From contig NZ_CP081003.1 in assembly GCF_029590555.1 (NCBI RefSeq), forward strand, positions 1-33,206: a stretch of DNA of 33,206 bases, in the 5' to 3' direction. The stretch is from Sphingobium sp. V4 (GTDB lineage: Bacteria; Pseudomonadota; Alphaproteobacteria; Sphingomonadales; Sphingomonadaceae). Each line of letters begins with the position of its first letter. Within the stretch, counting starts at the first letter, position 1. Both the position numbers and the translations under genes were made by a program. Of this stretch, positions 7,178-14,489 are shown piece after piece. Below the pieces are notes generated by a model. The model saw only the letters and a program-made list of their open reading frames with translations. It ran no database searches and was not told where the DNA came from.

Positions 7178-7205
7178 GATATCCTATCGATATCCCATGG
7201 ATATC
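7178..7205. repeat. Phased GATATC array (fourth cluster)
   Basis: Three exact GATATC hexamers start at 7178, 7189 and 7200, each 11 bp apart, two of them inside GGATATCC palindromes. They lie in the 338-bp divergent gap between repA (7008) and manC (7347). They could be a centromere copy or an operator. The rest of the gap holds the iteron copy at 7042-7065 and no clear gene. Confidence 0.5.
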
Positions 7206-7346
7206 CATCAGGCCATACCTTTCCCTGATCCGACGCCGGGAAGGCTGCTACGCGGAAAGTCATGGCGTTGCGCTCTTGGCTGTTGCAATCGCCCCGGCAG
7301 TGCCCATAGCGATGGCATGGACGCGACAAGGGGCCTGGCGAACCAG

Positions 7347-8810
7347 ATGGTGACAATTACTTCTGCCGGTGGTGACCGGCTTATCACCCCGGTCATCCTG
7401 GCAGGCGGATCGGGCACGCGCCTCTGGCCGCTGTCACGCAAATCCTATCCCAAGCAGTTCGTACCACTGCTGGGCGAGGCAACCCTGTTCCAGTCCGCCG
7501 CGCGCCGCCTGTCGGGCGGTACCGATCAGTTCCGCTTCGCAGCGCCGCTGGTGCTGACCAATTCGCTGTTCCGCTTCATCATCGCCGAGCAACTGGCGCA
7601 GGAGGGGATCGACCCGCAGGCGATCCTGATCGAACCGGAAGGCCGCAACACTGCGCCCGCCATCCTCGCCGCCGCGCTGCATCTGGTAGCGACCCAGCCC
7701 GACGCCATCATGCTGGTCGCCCCGTCAGACCATGTCATCGACGACAGCGATGCCTTCCAGGCCTCCGTGGACAAGGGGCTGGCCGCGGTCGCGAGGGGCG
7801 ACCTCGTCACCTTCGGCATCCGTCCGACCCGGGCTGAAACCGGTTATGGCTATCTGGAGGTCGCAAGCCCGCTGGATGGGACAGGCGATCCGATCAGGCT
7901 GGCGAGCTTCGTCGAAAAGCCCGATGCGGCCCGCGCGCAGGCGATGCTGGCGACCGGCAACCATTTGTGGAATGCGGGCATCTTCCTCTTTGCCGCCCGC
8001 GACATCATCGCCGCCTTCGAGCGCCATGCGCCCGCGCTGCTGGAAACGGTGAGGCGCGCGGTCGCGGAGGCGCAGGCGGACCTCGGCTTCCTGCGGCTGG
8101 CGGCCGAGCCATGGGCGGCGGCCGACACCGTGGCGATCGACTATGCCATCATGGAGCGGGCCGACAATCTGTCGGTCGTCCCTTATGATTCAGGCTGGTC
8201 GGACCTGGGGGACTGGGAATCGGTGTGGACCCATATGCGGCCCGATGCGCGAGGTGTCGCCCTGTCCGGCGCGGCGACGGCGCTTGATTGCCGGAACACG
8301 CTGCTCCGCTCGGAAAATGAGGGGCTGGAGATTGTCGGCCTCGGCCTCGATAATATCGTCGCGGTGGCGATGAACGACGCGGTGCTGATCGCCGACAAGT
8401 CGCGCACGCAGGATGTCCGCAAGGTGGTGGAAGCGCTCCAGGCGCGCGGCGCGGTACAGGCGGAGACTTTTCCGAAGGATCATCGCCCCTGGGGCTGGTA
8501 TGAAAGCCTGCTGGTGGGCAGCCGTTTCCAGGTGAAGCGGATCACCGTGCTGCCCGGCGCCTCGCTCAGCCTCCAGAGCCATTTCCATCGGTCCGAACAT
8601 TGGATCATCGTCGAGGGCACGGCCAAGGTCACGCTGAACGAGGATGTGTCGCTGCTGACGGAAAACCAGTCCGTCTATATACCGGTGGGCGCACGGCACC
8701 GGATAGAAAATCCAGGCCGCATCCCCATGGTATTCATCGAGGTCCAGACCGGCCCCTATGTCGGCGAGGACGACATCGTCCGCTATGAGGACCGCTACGC
8801 GCGGGGATGA
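7347..8810 (+). CDS. manC: Bifunctional mannose-1-phosphate guanylyltransferase / mannose-6-phosphate isomerase
   Basis: It makes GDP-mannose, and probably also interconverts fructose-6-P and mannose-6-P, for polysaccharide synthesis. At 487 residues it has the usual family length. The N-terminal nucleotidyltransferase shows [16 protein letters not shown] (15-30) with YPKQF following, and the sugar-phosphate binding motif FVEKP (188-192). The C-terminal type II isomerase cupin has PWGWYE (381-386) and SHFHRSEHW (411-419). The ATG at 7347 is chosen because it puts the pyrophosphorylase motif at the usual distance from the N-terminus; in-frame ATGs at 7317 and 7197 would add non-conserved residues. 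The kinase gene starts 17 bp after its stop, so the two are likely co-transcribed. Confidence 0.95.
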   Translation: MVTITSAGGDRLITPVILAGGSGTRLWPLSRKSYPKQFVPLLGEATLFQSAARRLSGGTDQFRFAAPLVLTNSLFRFIIAEQLAQEGIDPQAILIEPEGRNTAPAILAAALHLVATQPDAIMLVAPSDHVIDDSDAFQASVDKGLAAVARGDLVTFGIRPTRAETGYGYLEVASPLDGTGDPIRLASFVEKPDAARAQAMLATGNHLWNAGIFLFAARDIIAAFERHAPALLETVRRAVAEAQADLGFLRLAAEPWAAADTVAIDYAIMERADNLSVVPYDSGWSDLGDWESVWTHMRPDARGVALSGAATALDCRNTLLRSENEGLEIVGLGLDNIVAVAMNDAVLIADKSRTQDVRKVVEALQARGAVQAETFPKDHRPWGWYESLLVGSRFQVKRITVLPGASLSLQSHFHRSEHWIIVEGTAKVTLNEDVSLLTENQSVYIPVGARHRIENPGRIPMVFIEVQTGPYVGEDDIVRYEDRYARG

Positions 8811-8826
8811 AGGGGATCGCCCGGCC

Positions 8827-9639
8827 ATGCTGAGCAGCCCTGTCGACGGCCCCGTCATCGCCAGCGGCGCGAGCGCGGAACTGATCGCGCTGGACGCTGG
8901 GCGCGTGCTCAAGCGTTTCCGCGCCAGCGTATCGGACGACATGATAGCGCGGGAAGCGGCGGCGTCGGTCCATGCCGCCGCCTGCGGCGTGCCGACCGCC
9001 GCGGCGATAGGGCAGCAGGCGGGGGAGGGGGGACGCGGGATCGTCTATCCCCGTCTGGAAGGTGCGACCGTCATGGCCTGGATTCGCCGCAACCCGATGG
9101 GCGCGGGCCGGGCGCTGGATGGGATGGCCGCGATCCACCGCGCCATCCATGACGCGCCGGCGGGATCGCTGCGCCCGCTGAAACAGGTGCTGGCGACCGA
9201 CATCGCCTATGGCCCCGCGCCCCTGTCCGTTCAGCGGTCAGCGATCGCCTATCTGGACGGGCTGCCCGACGCGGCGGCGCTGACCCATGGCGACTTTCAC
9301 CTCGGCAATGTCATGATGACGCCGCAGGGGATGCGGGTGATCGACTGGTCGAAAGCGGCGGCGGGGCATCCGGCCGCCGATGCGGTGCGGTCCGAAATGC
9401 TGATGCGCTTCGGCGTCGGGCCGACCGACTGGGTGACGAACCTGTGGCGCGACTGGGCGGCGGGGCGGATGCGCCGGGCCTATCTTGCCCGATCGCCCGT
9501 CACGCCGCACGAACTGGATCAGTGGCGCCCAGTCGTGGCGCTGGCCTGGATGCGCGCGCGCGACGCGGGCCGCACGTCGGCCTTCCTGCGCTATCTGGAC
9601 CGCGCGCTGCGCCGCAGCGGCATCGACCCGCTGGCCTAG
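8827..9639 (+). CDS. Aminoglycoside-phosphotransferase-fold kinase
   Basis: This 270-residue small-molecule kinase has the APH/choline-kinase fold. HGDFHLGN (154-161) is the Brenner-type catalytic loop with its Asp and Asn, and VIDWSKA (171-177) supplies the metal-binding Asp of the DFG-like motif. The substrate cannot be read. Being directly downstream of manC in a polysaccharide cluster, it may phosphorylate a sugar or a lipid or polar acceptor, but a free-standing kinase or resistance-like role is possible. The ATG at 8827 is preceded by AAGGGGA; a longer frame from 8758 overlaps manC and is unlikely. Its stop overlaps the stop of the convergent methyltransferase gene (CTAG at 9636-9639). 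Confidence 0.8.
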   Translation: MLSSPVDGPVIASGASAELIALDAGRVLKRFRASVSDDMIAREAAASVHAAACGVPTAAAIGQQAGEGGRGIVYPRLEGATVMAWIRRNPMGAGRALDGMAAIHRAIHDAPAGSLRPLKQVLATDIAYGPAPLSVQRSAIAYLDGLPDAAALTHGDFHLGNVMMTPQGMRVIDWSKAAAGHPAADAVRSEMLMRFGVGPTDWVTNLWRDWAAGRMRRAYLARSPVTPHELDQWRPVVALAWMRARDAGRTSAFLRYLDRALRRSGIDPLA

Positions 9640-10388
9640 GCCACAGGCTTTTCCAGCACGGCCAGGCTCTGCCAGAAAGGCGGATGATGCCGGTCGTCAG
9701 ACCCGTCGGTAAAACACGGCTCGGAAAAGCCCGCCTCCCGCGCGAAGCGGCGTATCCACTCGCGGTGAAGAAAGGCGTCGAGATGCTCTGCCTGATGCCC
9801 GGCGCGCAGATGGTCGAGATTGGCGTGCCACACCCGATCATGCAGCGACTCTTCCAGTTCGAGGAAGGAAAAGATCATCTTGCCGCCGGGCTTGAGCGCC
9901 CGGAAGGCGTCAGCCATGTAGAGATAGGATTCACCCGGATAGAGATGGGTGAAGACCGACCAGTGAAACACCATGTTGAGCGACGCATCGGGCGCGACGA
10001 TCTGCGGCGTGACGTTGAGCAGCGTGACATAGCCGGGGCATTGGCTGGACAGTTCGTCCAGCAGTTCCTGCACGACATCCGCGCCGGTATAGCGGCCCTG
10101 CCATCCTGCGCGCACCAGCGCCTGCGCCGTGCGGCCGCAGCCGCACCCCAGATCATAAACCGCCATGCCGTCAGTCAAGCCATGGTGGCGCAGGACCGCG
10201 ACATGGCCATCCCCGATGGAAACGAAATCCGCCATCGTGGGCGCGCCGATCGCCTGCGCCAGCGCCAACGCCGGATCGTCGGGCAGCGCCTTGAGCTTGG
10301 CGCGCACCAGCGCCCGATAGTCGCGGACGCTGTGGCTCTGGCGATCCTGCTTGCGAGCGCGGCGGCGAAGGCGGGACAGCCAGCGCAT
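9636..10388 (-). CDS. Class I SAM-dependent methyltransferase
   Basis: This 250-residue Rossmann-fold methyltransferase has motif I VYDLGCGCGRT (77-87), an acidic motif II region (YTGADVVQELLD), and the post-I segment MVFHWSVFTHLYPGE followed by LKPGGKMIFSF, the standard motif III. The Arg/Lys-rich N-terminus (MRWLSRLRRRARK) suggests contact with membrane or nucleic acid. The substrate is unknown; a sugar hydroxyl or polysaccharide end is plausible from the context. It converges on the APH-fold kinase, with overlapping stop codons, and forms its own transcription unit. The upstream gap 10389-10502 shows no gene. Confidence 0.85.
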   Translation of the reverse strand: MRWLSRLRRRARKQDRQSHSVRDYRALVRAKLKALPDDPALALAQAIGAPTMADFVSIGDGHVAVLRHHGLTDGMAVYDLGCGCGRTAQALVRAGWQGRYTGADVVQELLDELSSQCPGYVTLLNVTPQIVAPDASLNMVFHWSVFTHLYPGESYLYMADAFRALKPGGKMIFSFLELEESLHDRVWHANLDHLRAGHQAEHLDAFLHREWIRRFAREAGFSEPCFTDGSDDRHHPPFWQSLAVLEKPVA

Positions 10389-10502
10389 GATGATCTCCGG
10401 GAAAAGGTCGTTGCGTCTTCTGCATGAGCGACAGGAGATTGCAAGGGTCGGACAAGATAGTGCTCGTCAGGCTTCAGCAACAGGCACGGCTTTCTGCTTT
10501 CA

Positions 10503-10530
10503 ATCATTGATAAAGGACATTATCACATAA
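10503..10530. other. XerC/D (dif)-like 11-6-11 recombination site
   Basis: The left arm is ATCATTGATAA (10503-10513), the 6-bp spacer is AGGACA, and the right arm is TTATCACATAA (10520-10530). The inner six bases of the arms, TGATAA and TTATCA, are perfect inverted repeats. This is the layout of dif and pdif sites, whose arms typically end in ATAA and begin with TTAT around a 6-bp spacer. It lies 26 bp upstream of the tyrosine recombinase ATG and may be its core site for resolving plasmid multimers. Confidence 0.45.
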
Positions 10531-10555
10531 TGGCTCCGTTTCCGATCGGGTCGCC

Positions 10556-11509
10556 ATGCTTTCTTCGCTCCAAACCACTTCTGTCGCCCTTCCGCCGATC
10601 GTCGCGCAGGCGCCGCCGCATGTGCATGTGCGCTTCCTGGAGTTTTTCGCGGCCGCCATCCGCAACGCCCATACCCGCCGTGCCTATGCGCGGGCAGCGC
10701 GGGATTTTCTTGCCTGGTGCTTCGACCATGGCGTGCGCGATCTGGCGGAGATCGGGCCGATCCATGTCGCCGCCTGGGTGGAGATGCTGGGCCGGTCTCT
10801 CGCCGCGCCGAGCGTCAAGCAGCGCCTCGCCGCCATCCGCCATCTGTTCGACTGGCTGGTGACGGGGCAGATCGTCGCGACCAACCCCGCGGGTAGCGTG
10901 CGCGGTCCGGCGCACAGCGCGCGTACCGGACGCACCCCGGTGCTGGAAGCGCAGGAGGCACGCGCCCTGATCGACGCGATCGACGTGACCGGCGCGGCGG
11001 GCCTGCGCGACCGGGCGCTGATCGCGCTCATGATCTTCAGCTTCGCACGAGTGGGCGCGGCGCTGGCAATGAAGCGGGAGGATCTGTTCGTGCAGGGGCG
11101 GCGGCTATGGCTGCGCCTGCATGAAAAAGGGGGCAAGCGGCATGAAATGCCCTGCCATCATCAGCTGGAGGAATATCTGCTCTCCTATATCGAGCAATGC
11201 GGCTTGGCCGAAGACAGGGCGCCGCTATTCCGGACCATCGACCGTAGCACACGGCGCCTGAGCGATCGGGCGCTGACCCAGGCCGAGGCGCATGCCATGG
11301 TCCGCCGCCGCGCCCGCGCCGCCGGCATCGCCACGCGCGTGGGCAATCACAGTTTCCGCGCGACGGGCATCACCACTTATCTCAAAAATGGCGGCACGCT
11401 GGAAAATGCCGCCGCCATGGCGAACCACAGCTCAACCCGGACAACCCAGCTTTACGACCGCCGCCGCGACGAGATCAGCCTGTCGGAAGTGGAGAGGGTG
11501 CGGATCTGA
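10556..11509 (+). CDS. Tyrosine recombinase (XerC/D-like integrase)
   Basis: This 317-residue site-specific recombinase has an N-terminal SAM-like core-binding domain (about 25-105, with HTRRAYARAARDFLAWCF) and a C-terminal catalytic domain. The catalytic set is visible: R165 in FARVGAA, K194 in EKGGKRHEM, H265 and R268 in NHSFRAT, H291 in ANHSSTRTTQ and the nucleophile Y300 in LYDRR. It is a simple Xer-sized protein without a phage-type arm-binding domain. Together with the 11-6-11 site just upstream it probably resolves plasmid dimers, though integration at a chromosomal site is possible. The ATG at 10556 lacks a clear ribosome site. Confidence 0.9.
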   Translation: MLSSLQTTSVALPPIVAQAPPHVHVRFLEFFAAAIRNAHTRRAYARAARDFLAWCFDHGVRDLAEIGPIHVAAWVEMLGRSLAAPSVKQRLAAIRHLFDWLVTGQIVATNPAGSVRGPAHSARTGRTPVLEAQEARALIDAIDVTGAAGLRDRALIALMIFSFARVGAALAMKREDLFVQGRRLWLRLHEKGGKRHEMPCHHQLEEYLLSYIEQCGLAEDRAPLFRTIDRSTRRLSDRALTQAEAHAMVRRRARAAGIATRVGNHSFRATGITTYLKNGGTLENAAAMANHSSTRTTQLYDRRRDEISLSEVERVRI

Positions 11510-11598
11510 GGATGCTTCCGCGTCGGACGGCGGTTTTGCAGACAATATCGCGTGTTTTCAGACTTGATGGCACCATCAGCAATGCTCAATCACCCCTG

Positions 11599-11626
11599 TT
11601 GACATAAAGTGCATTGTTGATATTGT
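11599..11626 (+). promoter_or_regulatory. Promoter of the toxin-antitoxin operon
   Basis: A consensus TTGACA (11599-11604) is followed after 16 bp by TATTGT (11621-11626). The repeated ATTGT elements across the -10 region (11613-11627) are a likely operator for autoregulation by the antitoxin. The antitoxin ATG is at 11654. Confidence 0.5.
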
Positions 11627-11653
11627 CTGTATGTAACTACAATTAAGTGGCCT

Positions 11654-11905
11654 ATGACCGTCACCTTCACCAGCAGGGAGTTCAACCGAGATCCGGGCAG
11701 CATCAAGCGCGCCGCATTGTCGGGTCCCGTGTTCATCACTGATCGAAACAAGCCCTCGCTCGTTGTGCTGGCGATTGAGGATTATGAGCGACTGGCAGGG
11801 CATGGTGCATCCCTGTTCGATGTCCTCATGCCGGAGGACGACCAGACTTTCGAGTTTGAGCCACCCAGGGCCAGCATGAAGGGGCGCCCGGCGGACCTGG
11901 ATTGA
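11654..11905 (+). CDS. Phd/YefM-type antitoxin
   Basis: This 83-residue antitoxin has the Phd/YefM N-terminal DNA-binding fold: MTVTFTSREFNRDPGSIKRA, then GPVFITDRNKPSLVVLAIEDYERL. The acidic C-terminal tail (MPEDDQTFEFEPP) would wrap the toxin. Phd-type antitoxins paired with PIN toxins are well known. Its stop shares a base with the toxin ATG (TGATG at 11903-11907), so the two are translationally coupled. It should bind its own promoter (11599-11626) and help keep the plasmid in the population. Confidence 0.9.
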   Translation: MTVTFTSREFNRDPGSIKRAALSGPVFITDRNKPSLVVLAIEDYERLAGHGASLFDVLMPEDDQTFEFEPPRASMKGRPADLD

Positions 11906-12327
11906 TGTTCCTCATCGACACCAACGTCATTTCCGAAAGCCGCAAGGTCCGGTCCGGCCGTGCCGCGCCTGAAGTCGTGGCGTGGCTCAAGGCCACGAAC
12001 CCCGGCACCACGTTCATTTCCGTTATCACGCTGTTCGAACTTGAACTCGGCGTGGTACGCGCCGAACGGCGCGACCCTGCCCAGGGCGAAATATTGCGGC
12101 GATGGCTCGACCATATCGTCAAACCGGGCTTTGCCGGACGCGTGCTCGCAATCGATTCAACCGTCGCGATCACTTGCGCTGGGTTGCAGGTTCCAGATCC
12201 GGTCAGCGAACGCGATGGCTGGATTGCGGCGACGGCCCTGGCACAGGGCCTGACAGTCGTGACGCGGAATGTTGCGGATTTTGCGGCGACCGGCGTTGCC
12301 ATCCACAATCCCTGGTCGAGCGACTGA
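11905..12327 (+). CDS. PIN-domain toxin (VapC/FitB-like)
   Basis: This 140-residue PIN-domain ribonuclease has MFLIDTNVISE with catalytic D5, a second acidic site near FELELGV, and the C-terminal acidic cluster around ERDGWIAATAL followed by VVTRNVADF. These match the VapC/FitB group, which cleaves RNA in a metal-dependent way. The ATG at 11905 overlaps the antitoxin stop; a TTG one codon earlier is less likely. The module is complete and probably acts as a plasmid addiction system. It converges on the TpsB gene, 30 bp away. Confidence 0.92.
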   Translation: MFLIDTNVISESRKVRSGRAAPEVVAWLKATNPGTTFISVITLFELELGVVRAERRDPAQGEILRRWLDHIVKPGFAGRVLAIDSTVAITCAGLQVPDPVSERDGWIAATALAQGLTVVTRNVADFAATGVAIHNPWSSD

Positions 12328-12357
12328 GAGCCAAATACTGACCCCCTCCAACGCCTT

Positions 12358-13893
12358 CTAAGGCAAGGTCAGGGCGACATTCACCCGCACGCGCCAAGGG
12401 GCATCATAGCCCGGAAAGGGCTGGATCAGCGTGCGGTGGGCAGACAGGTCGAGGTTGAGCGGCCCTTGCTGCACCCGCACGCCCGCACCCGCCGAGGCGA
12501 GGTCGAACTGGCCGCTGCGATAGAGCGGCCGCTCGTTGTAATAGGCACGGGCAGCATCGACCGCGCCGTAAAGCTGGATGTCGCGGCCCTTGCCGGATGC
12601 CGCACTCCACACCAGTTCCGCCGCGCCTGCCAGAGCGCTGTCGCCCACCAGCGTAGCGGGATCATAGGCGCGGCCAAAGCCGGTGCCGCCCAGCGCGACG
12701 CCATCGGCCTGAGACAGCGCATCCGGCGAATATTGCCCCATCGCGCGCAGGCGCAGCGCCGCCGATCGGCCGATCATGCGGTCATGGCTGGCTTGCGCCT
12801 CCAGCTTGGTGAAATGCCGGGCGGCCATCTGCCCGCTGATCCGCACCGGCGCGAAGGGGGCTGAGCGGGTCGCCTTGACCTGAACATTGCTGACGGCGCG
12901 GGGCGTGTCGCGCTGCCAGCGCAGCCCGGCGTTAAGGCTGGTGGTGCTTTCCCCGTACAGCCGATACCCCCCGAAATGCGTCTCGCTGCTTTGCCGGCTG
13001 ATGCCGATGGAGGCCAATATCCAGTCCTGCCTGCTCACAAACAGCGGATAGGTGAGGCCTGCGCTCATCCCATGGGCGTCGCTGCCTAGGCGATAGGCGG
13101 AAATGGCGCTTCCCGATGCGACTGCGGACAGGTCGAGCGTCACGCCCCGCCGGCCCAGCGGCAGGGTATAGGCGGCCGCCATCGCCCAGAGCTGCCCGTT
13201 AAGGCCGCGCAGCCCCTGAACCGCCATCTGGTCGCCGGCGCGCAGGACGCTGTTGCGCAGGCCGGTTGCCTGCACCTGCGCCCGCCCCGTGACCGGTTGC
13301 CCGTCATTGTGCAGCAGCAGGCCGAAGCGGCCGAGATCGCCGGCGACATGGAAATGGATTTCCAGCCCGCCCGGCGTCGTGCCGGGTGCCATGGTCGCTT
13401 CGACCCGGGCGCCGGGAATCGCCTGGATCAGCCGCAGCGCGCGGTCGAGCCGCTTCCGACTGAGCGGCGCCGTCCCCCGGTCGAGCGAAGCGGCGAGGGC
13501 GCGCACGCGGCCGCCAATGCCACTATCCGGCCCGGTGAAGCGCAGCCGTTCGACCCGGCCCTCGCGCACCTTGACGCGCAGCCGGCCCGCCGCGTCGATC
13601 GCCTCAAGATCGATGAGGTAGATCGCCACGTCGCTGCGCGCATAGGCGCCGGCGAGCGCGGTCGCCAGACGCTGAAGCCCGGCGGCGTCGGTGGGCTGCC
13701 CCAGAAAGGATCGAACGGCCGTCTGCAATTGCGGCGCGATGGAGGAGCCGGCGATATCCAGCGCGACCAGCGGGCGGGCCGTTGGGACGGAGGCCGGCGA
13801 GGGCATGGCGGCGGGGGAAGGCGCGGCGCTCATCCCGAACAGGAGAGAGACCGCGCACAGCCAGCCCCGACGCGCGAACCGATGGAGCGACAT
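12358..13893 (-). CDS. TpsB/Omp85-family two-partner secretion transporter (ShlB/FhaC type)
   Basis: This 511-residue outer-membrane protein starts with a signal peptide (about 1-29, ending in the Ala-rich AAPSPAA) and a POTRA-rich periplasmic part to about 170. A beta-barrel with alternating strands follows to the terminal NVALTLP. FGRAYDPATLVGDSALAGAAEL corresponds to the conserved barrel-entering loop of TpsB proteins (usually RGY/RGF followed by GD). FhaC-type proteins move unfolded partner proteins across the outer membrane. The only candidate partner here is the 121-residue exported protein encoded 52 bp upstream, far smaller than a usual TpsA. A role in moving or anchoring a polysaccharide-associated protein is inferred. 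No ribosome site precedes the ATG at 13893. Confidence 0.82.
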   Translation of the reverse strand: MSLHRFARRGWLCAVSLLFGMSAAPSPAAMPSPASVPTARPLVALDIAGSSIAPQLQTAVRSFLGQPTDAAGLQRLATALAGAYARSDVAIYLIDLEAIDAAGRLRVKVREGRVERLRFTGPDSGIGGRVRALAASLDRGTAPLSRKRLDRALRLIQAIPGARVEATMAPGTTPGGLEIHFHVAGDLGRFGLLLHNDGQPVTGRAQVQATGLRNSVLRAGDQMAVQGLRGLNGQLWAMAAAYTLPLGRRGVTLDLSAVASGSAISAYRLGSDAHGMSAGLTYPLFVSRQDWILASIGISRQSSETHFGGYRLYGESTTSLNAGLRWQRDTPRAVSNVQVKATRSAPFAPVRISGQMAARHFTKLEAQASHDRMIGRSAALRLRAMGQYSPDALSQADGVALGGTGFGRAYDPATLVGDSALAGAAELVWSAASGKGRDIQLYGAVDAARAYYNERPLYRSGQFDLASAGAGVRVQQGPLNLDLSAHRTLIQPFPGYDAPWRVRVNVALTLP

Positions 13894-13910
13894 AGGTCGT
13901 CAGGACGATG

Positions 13911-13938
13911 CCGGAGCCGTTCGCAGGAACGGCTCCGG
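13911..13938. promoter_or_regulatory. Strong intercistronic hairpin
   Basis: CCGGAGCCGTTC (13911-13922) and GAACGGCTCCGG (13927-13938) form a perfect 12-bp stem with a 4-base loop, between the small exported protein gene and the TpsB gene. No T-run follows on the minus strand, so it is more likely an mRNA-stabilising or attenuating structure than a full terminator. It could set a high substrate-to-transporter ratio. Confidence 0.55.
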
Positions 13939-13944
13939 TTCGGC

Positions 13945-14310
13945 TTATTGGATGAGCGGCGCGGTCAGCGCATCGACCGGTGAGCTCAACTGCAGGTCGG
14001 TGCCATTGGGGGAATTGGTCTTGAGCAGGGTCGTGTAGAGGCCCAGCGTCTTGTTGGGACCGAGCAGGCGGATACTGGTGCCGGCATCGTTCGCCGCGCC
14101 GACCTGGTTGGACAGGATGCTGATACCGACGGGCGCGGTCGGCTCGTTCGGGCCGAGCAGGGCAGGGCCATTGCCGATCTGTATGCGTATCGGAGCAGTC
14201 TGAGTTTGCAACTGCGCCTGTGCCACCGACAGATTGGCCGCACCCGCCATTCCGACAATCGCAATCGTTACCGTAACCATCTTGTTATTGGTACGAAACA
14301 TTTTCCGCAT
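13945..14310 (-). CDS. Small exported protein of unknown function, possible TpsB partner
   Basis: I do not recognise this 121-residue protein. It has a signal peptide with a basic start (MRKMFRTNNK), a hydrophobic core and a probable cleavage after SVAQA (about residue 32). The mature part is rich in Ala, Gly, Asn, Pro, Leu and Thr, lacks Cys, and has two similar short blocks, PALLGPNEPTAP and IRLLGPNKTLGL. The ribosome site is near perfect (AAGGAGG five bases before the ATG), which suggests high expression. It is the first gene of a unit with the TpsB transporter, separated by a 12-bp-stem hairpin. Secretion through that transporter is inferred from position; no TPS domain is visible. Confidence 0.7.
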   Translation of the reverse strand: MRKMFRTNNKMVTVTIAIVGMAGAANLSVAQAQLQTQTAPIRIQIGNGPALLGPNEPTAPVGISILSNQVGAANDAGTSIRLLGPNKTLGLYTTLLKTNSPNGTDLQLSSPVDALTAPLIQ

Positions 14311-14489
14311 GTCATCCTCCTTACAGCCCCCTCACAGTCAAATTACGAACAGCAAGGGCATATGTATCCTTAAAATGATAGTTAACATCAAGTATAACAT
14401 AATTAATTTCGTGATGCTTACTATCTTCTCAGGAGATAATTCGAATAGGTTTTCCGGATTAACAAAACATGTTGGGAGACAGGCTTGAT

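Noticed and set aside
12340..12362. GCCTT/AAGGC hairpin between the toxin and TpsB genes as a terminator
   Set aside because: A 5-bp stem with a 2-base loop and no T-run is too weak to call.
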